Source: Propionibacterium sp.
GTDB lineage: Bacteria; Actinomycetota; Actinomycetes; Propionibacteriales; Propionibacteriaceae
NCBI GenBank assembly: GCA_022837595.1
Contig: JALHFX010000064.1
Location: 1 to 12,332 of the forward strand
DNA length: 12,332 bases
Direction: 5' to 3'
A model generated the notes under the pieces. It had not been told where the DNA came from, searched no databases, and saw only the letters and a list, made by a program, of their open reading frames with translations. Made by a program: the position numbers and the translations under genes. Below are positions 7,775-12,332 of the stretch, piece after piece (within the stretch, counting starts at the first letter, position 1; the number at the start of each line of letters is the position of its first letter).

Positions 7775-8749
7775 TCACGAGCGGAAATGCGTCCAGCCTT
7801 GGTCGCCTTCCCAGTGCGCGCCGTCGACCAGCACGCCCACGCCGTTCTCATCATCAGGCTCATGTACCTGACCGACGACATCCCAGCCGTCGGGTACCGT
7901 GCCGGGCGCGAAGGTCGCGGCCATTGCGTGGTCTTCTCCCCCGGTCAGCACGAATTTGAGCGGATCGGCATTCAGTGCGGCGGCCACAGCCTGTACCGGA
8001 TCTGCGATGGTGAACCGCGCCGGATCCAAATCGATGGTGACCCCGCTGGCCGCTGCGATGTGGCCGAGATCAGCGAGCAACCCATCGGAGACATCGATCA
8101 TCGCTGAGGCACCTGCGTCGGCTGCCTGACGTCCGGCACCATAGGGCACCTGAGGGGCACGTTGGGAGTCGACTGCGGCCCGCGGGGAGCGGAAGCCTCG
8201 CAGGAGCGCTGCGAGTCCTGCCGCGGCCCAGCCAAGCCGACCGCAGACCGCGACCACATCGCCGGGTCGTGCGCCCGAGCGCAATATCGGTGTGCGCCCA
8301 CCAGTCTCGCCGATCACGGTGACCGAGATCGAGATATCGCGTGCAGCGGTCATATCGCCACCGACCAACGCAACCTGGCCTCGTTCAGCTTCTTCGCGGA
8401 CGCCGGTCATGAATTCCTTCACCCAGGTCAGTGGGAGATCGGCGGGCATACCGAGACTGATGACCATCGCGACCGGGGTGCCTCCCATGGCCTCGACATC
8501 AGCCAGGTTGACTGCGACGGCCTTGTGCCCGACCTCGGCCGGGCTCGACCAGCTCTTACGAAAATGGATACCCTCGATCAGCATGTCGGTGGTGGTCAGC
8601 GCCGAACCGTTGATCAGGAACGCGGCGCAGTCATCGCCCGGACCGACCGAAACGGCGGGCGGCAAGGTGAGATTCCGGGTGATCAGGCTAATCAAGGGAA
8701 ACTCGCCGAGATCACCAACAGTTTCGGTGCGGGCGCTGCCAGAAGTCAT
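7775..8749 (-). CDS. thiL: Thiamine-monophosphate kinase
   Basis: A 324-residue cytosolic kinase that phosphorylates thiamine monophosphate to thiamine diphosphate, the last step of cofactor synthesis. It belongs to the PurM/AIR synthase-like fold. Family motifs appear in order: VGPGDDCA (35-42), TTTDMLIEGIHF (52-63) with metal-binding Asp55, NLADVEAMGGTP (81-92), VGGDMTAA (129-136), MIDVSDGLLADLG (217-229), and a late TGGEDHA. Length is typical for the family. The ATG lies nine bases after the ddl stop and lacks a clear Shine-Dalgarno, so translation probably depends on coupling to ddl. A ddl-thiL neighbourhood is common in actinobacteria, although the two enzymes share no pathway. A hairpin follows the gene before ftsK. 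Confidence 0.95.
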   Translation of the reverse strand: MTSGSARTETVGDLGEFPLISLITRNLTLPPAVSVGPGDDCAAFLINGSALTTTDMLIEGIHFRKSWSSPAEVGHKAVAVNLADVEAMGGTPVAMVISLGMPADLPLTWVKEFMTGVREEAERGQVALVGGDMTAARDISISVTVIGETGGRTPILRSGARPGDVVAVCGRLGWAAAGLAALLRGFRSPRAAVDSQRAPQVPYGAGRQAADAGASAMIDVSDGLLADLGHIAAASGVTIDLDPARFTIADPVQAVAAALNADPLKFVLTGGEDHAMAATFAPGTVPDGWDVVGQVHEPDDENGVGVLVDGAHWEGDQGWTHFRS

Positions 8750-8758
8750 AAGGCCAAA

Positions 8759-9877
8759 CTATCGAATGACCGACCTCGGGCGGGCTAGTGCCTGATCAAT
8801 CAGGTCGCTGATGAGATCGGGATAGTCGAGACCGCTGACCTGCCACAAGCTCGGAAACATCGAGAGTTCAGTGAAACCGGGCATAGTATTGATCTCGTTG
8901 ATGACCACCTGGCCGTCAGCTGTGACGAAGGTGTCGACGCGGGCGAGACCCTCAGCGTCGAGCGAGGTGAAGCACTCGGCTGCGAGTTCCCTGACCTGGT
9001 GCAGGGTTTCGTCCGGTAACTCTGCTGGGATCTTCAGCTCTACCTGGCCCTCGGGCAGGTATTTCGCGTCGAAATCGTAGAAGGCCGATTCGGTATTGAC
9101 GACGATCTCGCCTGCGAGTGAAGTCCGGATCTCGCCGCCGACGGTCTTCGGCCCGAGAACCGCGCATTCGATCTCGCGTGCGTTTGTGAAGCCTTCCTCG
9201 ACGATGACCTTCGGATCGAAGCCGTGGGCCATCTCGATTGCCGCGGGCAATTCCGTCGGATCTTCTACCCGAGAGATCCCCACCGATGAGCCGCCGCGTG
9301 CCGGCTTCACATAGACCGGGAATCTCAGCGCCTCGCTGACCCGGGTGACGCAGGCCTGCGGGTCAGTCTCCCAGTCGTGGGCTGTGACGAGTTCATAAGG
9401 GCCGACCGGTAGCCCAGCACCGATCAGCGCGACTTTCATCAGGTGTTTGTCCATCCCGATGGCGCTCGCAGCAACACCCGAGCCGACATAGGGCAGGCCG
9501 AGCATCTCGAACATGCCCTGAATGGTGCCGTCCTCACCGTAGGCCCCATGGAGCAGAACCATCGCCACGTCGATCTCGGTTGTGTCGTCGCGCACATCGG
9601 AGGTGATCAGCCGGACCCCGTGTGTATCGCGAATGAGGCTGGCCGCGGGCAGCGAGTCGTCCAGTTCGGGTAGTTGGCGGCCCTCGGTACGCAGGGAAGC
9701 GATCTGTTCAAGGGTCATCCGGTGCCAGATCCCGGTCGGCGAAATACCGATACCGTGGACCTCGAAGCGCTCACGATCTATTGCTTTCGCAACTCCGGCC
9801 GCCGTCAGGCAAGAGATCTGGTGCTCGGTACTTTGTCCACCGAAAATCAGTGCGACACGGGTACGGTCTGCTGACAT
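8759..9877 (-). CDS. ddl: D-alanine--D-alanine ligase
   Basis: A 372-residue ATP-grasp enzyme in the cytosol that makes the D-Ala-D-Ala dipeptide for peptidoglycan precursors. Visible motifs are FGGQSTEHQISCLTA (12-26) with the conserved E18-H19, LLHGAYGEDGTIQG (108-121), KPARGGSSVGIS (191-202) for ATP binding, and INEINTMPGFTELSMFP (326-342) with metal-binding residues. The omega loop reads FYDFDAKY; its Tyr (Y273) is the residue typical of D-Ala-D-Ala ligases. D-Ala-D-Lac ligases usually carry Phe there, so vancomycin-type resistance is not suggested. The ATG at 9877 follows GGAAGGAAAACG, a clear Shine-Dalgarno. plsC ends 50 bases upstream. In many actinobacteria gpsA lies in this region; here it is missing from between plsC and ddl. 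Confidence 0.96.
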   Translation of the reverse strand: MSADRTRVALIFGGQSTEHQISCLTAAGVAKAIDRERFEVHGIGISPTGIWHRMTLEQIASLRTEGRQLPELDDSLPAASLIRDTHGVRLITSDVRDDTTEIDVAMVLLHGAYGEDGTIQGMFEMLGLPYVGSGVAASAIGMDKHLMKVALIGAGLPVGPYELVTAHDWETDPQACVTRVSEALRFPVYVKPARGGSSVGISRVEDPTELPAAIEMAHGFDPKVIVEEGFTNAREIECAVLGPKTVGGEIRTSLAGEIVVNTESAFYDFDAKYLPEGQVELKIPAELPDETLHQVRELAAECFTSLDAEGLARVDTFVTADGQVVINEINTMPGFTELSMFPSLWQVSGLDYPDLISDLIDQALARPRSVIR

Positions 9878-9887
9878 CGTTTTCCTT

Positions 9888-9909
9888 CCCAGAAACTGGG
9901 TTCACACTA
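9888..9909 (-). promoter_or_regulatory. Possible -10 element and small hairpin ahead of ddl
   Basis: In the 50-base plsC-ddl gap the - strand has TAGTGT (9909-9904), a TANNNT match. It is followed by a perfect 5-bp inverted repeat CCCAG-TTT-CTGGG (9900-9888) immediately before the ddl Shine-Dalgarno. A transcript starting near 9897 would begin inside the repeat. No convincing -35 is seen. Both elements are short enough to be chance. Confidence 0.2.
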
Positions 9910-9927
9910 CATGCATCCTGCTCGGCC

Positions 9928-10719
9928 TCAGACAATCGCCTCGGTTCTGGGGACCCGGCGATGCTGCCTGGGCTGCCAGCGATCCTCGGGGGCTTTCTCC
10001 CCACGCGCCGCTTCCACTTGCGCAGTGATCGCGTTCATAATGCGCACCGACGCAGCGCGCACCGCCTGCCGGTCCGCCGGTTGACTACCGAACTCACTCA
10101 GATCAACCGGTGGCCCGCAGTCGATGGTGATCTCGGCGCGATGCAGGCTGAATGACCTGATCTTGCGGGGCGGCAGAGCGAAGCTGGCTCCCCACTGACC
10201 GACCGGGATGACTGGCACCCCGGTTGCCAGCGCGAGCCGGGCGGCGCCGCCGTGAGCGGCCATCGGCCACTCGTCCGGGTCGAAAGTGATCGTCCCCTCC
10301 GGGTAAATCACGACCACTTGTCCCTTGTCCAGCTGGTCTTCGGCCTCGACCAGCGACTCACCGGCCCGTCTGCTGCCCCGGCAGACCGGGATCTGCTCAG
10401 CATCACGCAGCAATGGTCCAAGTATCGGCCGGTCGAAGAGGTTCGCTCGGGCGAGAAAATGCGGCCAACGACCGTTGTAGGCAAGGAACTCACCGATCAG
10501 TATCGGATCGAGGGAGCTGATGTGGTTCGGTACGACGATCGCTGCGCCGTCGGTGGGTAGATTCTCGGCACCTCGCCAGGTTGGGGTCTTGGTCAGCACC
10601 CGCATGAGGTGATGGACGCTGGGGACCAAAGCGCGGAAGGCAAGGTTCGTGGGCTCGAAATTGGCTTTTCCGAGCTCACCTCGATAGAGCGGTTTGGCCG
10701 GCACCGAAGAACTCACCAT
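9928..10719 (-). CDS. plsC: 1-acyl-sn-glycerol-3-phosphate acyltransferase (PlsC family)
   Basis: A membrane-associated acyltransferase likely to acylate lysophosphatidic acid to phosphatidic acid, the precursor of CDP-diacylglycerol used by PgsA in the same window. Catalytic motif I is NHISSLD (NHx4D) at about residues 65-71. The glycerol-phosphate-binding motif is YPEGT (139-143), and VPVIPVGQWG follows. Start choice is uncertain. The longest frame begins with GTG at 10746, only two bases from a strong hairpin (10749-10788). ATG at 10719 (263 residues) is preferred, but it has no good Shine-Dalgarno. GTG at 10704 has GGTGAG eight bases upstream and is also plausible. The first 20-25 residues are not conserved in the family and give no help. 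The C-terminal tail (EDRWQPRQHRRVPR) is basic. The exact acyl acceptor is inferred from the family. Confidence 0.88.
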   Translation of the reverse strand: MVSSSVPAKPLYRGELGKANFEPTNLAFRALVPSVHHLMRVLTKTPTWRGAENLPTDGAAIVVPNHISSLDPILIGEFLAYNGRWPHFLARANLFDRPILGPLLRDAEQIPVCRGSRRAGESLVEAEDQLDKGQVVVIYPEGTITFDPDEWPMAAHGGAARLALATGVPVIPVGQWGASFALPPRKIRSFSLHRAEITIDCGPPVDLSEFGSQPADRQAVRAASVRIMNAITAQVEAARGEKAPEDRWQPRQHRRVPRTEAIV

Positions 10720-10748
10720 TTCATCATGCCGCGGGGCAGTCGGCACAG

Positions 10749-10788
10749 CGAAATCGTCGCCCGCCTGTCAAGACGGACGACGATTTCG
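10749..10788 (-). terminator. Strong hairpin between leuD and plsC, probable leuCD terminator
   Basis: Perfect 11-bp arms CGAAATCGTCG (10749-10759) and CGACGATTTCG (10778-10788). The pairing can continue inward after single mismatches (CCG/CGG, then CT/AG), so nearly the whole 40 bases are self-complementary. It starts 27 bases past the leuD stop, in the right place to end the leuCD transcript. There is no U-tract after it. It could alternatively be a protein-binding palindrome or a leader structure controlling plsC, whose possible starts lie 2 to 44 bases further on. Confidence 0.55.
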
Positions 10789-10815
10789 GTCACTCGTCGT
10801 GGGCCGGGTTCAGCC

Positions 10816-11421
10816 TCAGCCTGCGACCCTGGCGGGCAGGGTCTTCGGCTTGAAGCTCGGACGCTTCGCCTCGTACTCGGCGATCTCGTCCGAATGCAGG
10901 AGGGTCGCCGCGATATCGTCCAGGCCTTCGAGTAGCCGATGCGCGGTGTAATCGTCGATTTCGAAGTCGAAGATGTCCGGGCCGGCCGTGATCGTGCGGC
11001 TCGGCAGATCGACGGTCACCTCGGCACCCGGGTCAGCTTCTGCATAAGCCCACAGCTGCTCCACGATCGACTGATCGACAGTGGCGATCAGTAGGCCGGC
11101 TTTACCGGAATTTCCCCGGAAGATGTCGCCGAAGCGTGAACCGATCACTACCTTGAAACCGTAATTCTGAAGCGCCCAGACCGCATGCTCCCGTGAGGAA
11201 CCGGTACCGAAATCGGGGCCGGCGACCAGCACCGATGCCTTCTCGTAGGCGGGCTGATTGAGCACGAACTCGGGATCCCTACGCCAGGCAGCGAATAGTC
11301 CGTCTTCGAAGCCGGTACGCGTGATCCGCTTCAAGTAAACCGCCGGAATGATCTGGTCGGTGTCGACATTGCTGCGCCGCAGCGGCGCCACGATACCGGT
11401 GTGGTTGTTGAACTTGTCCAT
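10816..11421 (-). CDS. leuD: 3-isopropylmalate dehydratase, small subunit
   Basis: A 201-residue swivel-domain subunit of isopropylmalate isomerase. Together with LeuC it converts 2-isopropylmalate to 3-isopropylmalate in leucine biosynthesis. Diagnostic features are SNVDTDQIIPAVYLKRI (17-33) and AGPDFGTGSSREHAVWAL (67-84), followed by GFKVVIGSRFGDIFRGNSGKAGLL. Length is normal for the bacterial small subunit. The ATG at 11421 has GAGAAGGA a suitable distance upstream, and only 14 bases separate it from the leuC stop, so the two subunits are surely co-expressed. A strong hairpin follows the gene. Confidence 0.97.
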   Translation of the reverse strand: MDKFNNHTGIVAPLRRSNVDTDQIIPAVYLKRITRTGFEDGLFAAWRRDPEFVLNQPAYEKASVLVAGPDFGTGSSREHAVWALQNYGFKVVIGSRFGDIFRGNSGKAGLLIATVDQSIVEQLWAYAEADPGAEVTVDLPSRTITAGPDIFDFEIDDYTAHRLLEGLDDIAATLLHSDEIAEYEAKRPSFKPKTLPARVAG

Positions 11422-11435
11422 TTACTTCGTCCTTC

Positions 11436-12332
11436 TCACAGATCCGACGGGGCGGACAGATGACCGGTCACCGCGGTGGCGGCGGCGACGGCGGGGCTCA
11501 CCAAGTGAGTACGCCCACCCTTGCCCTGTCGTCCTTCGAAGTTACGGTTGCTGGTCGAGGCTGAACGCTCACCTGGCGCAAGCTGATCGGGGTTCATCCC
11601 CAGACACATCGAGCAGCCGGCCTGCCGCCATTCGGCCCCGGCGTCGATGAAGATCTTGTCCAGTCCCTCGGCCATGGCCTGTTCTCGTACCCTTGCCGAT
11701 CCCGGGACGACGAGCATCCGCACGCCATCAGCGACCTTGTGACCATTGATGATGCCTGCGGCCAGCCGCAGGTCTTCGATACGACCGTTGGTGCAACTCC
11801 CCAGGAAGACGGTATCGACGTAGATCTCGCGCATCGGCGTGCCCGCGACCAGATCCATGTACTCCAACGCGCGCTGGGCGGATGCCTTGGTTACCTCATC
11901 GGTGAAGTCATCCGGGCTCGGAACACTGGCACCCAGTCCGACGCCTTGGCCGGGGTTGGTACCCCAGGTGACGAACGGGGTCAACGTACTTGCATCGATG
12001 AAGACCTCTCGGTCGAAGACCGCATCATCGTCGGTGCGCAGAGTCTTCCAGTACTCCATGGCGGCATCCCACTGATCACCTTCGGGGGCGTGCGGGCGGC
12101 CCTTGAGGTAAGCGAAGGTCGTGGCGTCCGGAGCGACCATGCCGGCTTTCGCGCCCCATTCGATCGACATATTGCAGATGGTCATGCGGCCTTCCATCGA
12201 CAGGTTCTCGATGGTGGACCCGCGGTATTCGGCGATATACCCCTGCCCGCCGCCGGTGCCGACTTTCGCGATCAGCGCGAGCACGATGTCTTTGGCCGTG
12301 ACGTCTTGAGGCAGTTCGCCTTCGACCGTGAC
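11436..12332 (-). CDS. leuC: 3-isopropylmalate dehydratase, large subunit (5' end outside window)
   Basis: The last 298 codons of the aconitase-type large subunit of isopropylmalate isomerase (about 470 residues when complete). The frame is open to the window edge; the internal GTG at 12284 is not the start, because family sequence (TVEGELPQDVTAKDI) continues before it. Landmarks are KVGTGGGQGYIAEY, the NMSIEWGAKAGMVAPD block, FLGSCTNGRIEDLR with the first cluster cysteine, and AGCSMCLGMNPDQL with the CxxC pair that completes the 4Fe-4S site. ASTSNRNFEGRQGKGGRTHLVSP, which binds substrate in this family, lies near the end and is split here by no gap or shift. leuD follows after 14 bases. Any leuC promoter or leader lies outside the window. 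Confidence 0.96.
   Translation of the reverse strand, partial: VTVEGELPQDVTAKDIVLALIAKVGTGGGQGYIAEYRGSTIENLSMEGRMTICNMSIEWGAKAGMVAPDATTFAYLKGRPHAPEGDQWDAAMEYWKTLRTDDDAVFDREVFIDASTLTPFVTWGTNPGQGVGLGASVPSPDDFTDEVTKASAQRALEYMDLVAGTPMREIYVDTVFLGSCTNGRIEDLRLAAGIINGHKVADGVRMLVVPGSARVREQAMAEGLDKIFIDAGAEWRQAGCSMCLGMNPDQLAPGERSASTSNRNFEGRQGKGGRTHLVSPAVAAATAVTGHLSAPSDL

Noticed and set aside
8162..8788. A 208-codon open frame on the + strand, opposite thiL
   Set aside because: It is an antisense shadow of thiL. The His/Asp-rich, low-complexity translation matches no family I know.
10764..10773. TTGACA on the - strand as a SigA -35 for plsC
   Set aside because: It lies in the loop of the leuD/plsC hairpin and no TANNNT-like hexamer is found 15-19 bases downstream.
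1..12332. Mobile element, CRISPR, tRNA/rRNA, defence or toxin-antitoxin system
   Set aside because: All coding space is taken by recognised housekeeping genes, gaps are under about 110 bases, and I saw no direct repeats, transposase, RNA gene or atypical composition by eye.

Overview
The window reads as a chromosomal housekeeping segment of a high-GC actinobacterium. The gene content and order (ftsK, rimO, pgsA, cinA, clgR next to leuCD, plsC, ddl, thiL) are actinobacterial. The ClgR-type regulator, the long RimO with a middle insertion and the many GTG starts fit this. A member of the Propionibacteriales is a reasonable guess from general look, but nothing in the sequence proves it. I found no tRNA, rRNA, CRISPR array, insertion sequence, phage gene or toxin-antitoxin pair, and no sign of foreign DNA.

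Layout. Positions 1-1861 (+ strand) hold the C-terminal part of a large Lhr-type helicase. Its reading frame is broken between about 1130 and 1195. Everything else is on the - strand. Read in the direction of transcription, from 12332 down to 1967, it runs: leuC (cut by the window edge), leuD, a strong hairpin, plsC, ddl, thiL, a weaker hairpin, ftsK, rimO, pgsA, cinA, clgR. The lhr and clgR genes converge on a short gap with a hairpin near 1917-1949. Coding density is very high; no gap between genes exceeds about 110 bases.

How the genes work together. leuC and leuD encode the two subunits of isopropylmalate isomerase (leucine synthesis). plsC, ddl, pgsA and ftsK serve the envelope and cell division: phosphatidic acid, D-Ala-D-Ala, phosphatidylglycerol, and chromosome translocation at the septum. 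thiL makes thiamine diphosphate, rimO modifies ribosomal protein S12, and cinA/pncC recycles pyridine nucleotide. clgR encodes a small activator that in relatives controls Clp protease genes.

The most interesting signals are around clgR. A GGAAT-N18-CGTT element of extracytoplasmic-function (ECF) sigma type overlaps the end of cinA. A perfect inverted repeat sits just downstream of the predicted transcription start. The ClgR protein ends in ALAA, like an SsrA degradation tag. Together they suggest a stress-induced, proteolysis-controlled regulator, as known in related genera. I did not find a previously undescribed biological system here.
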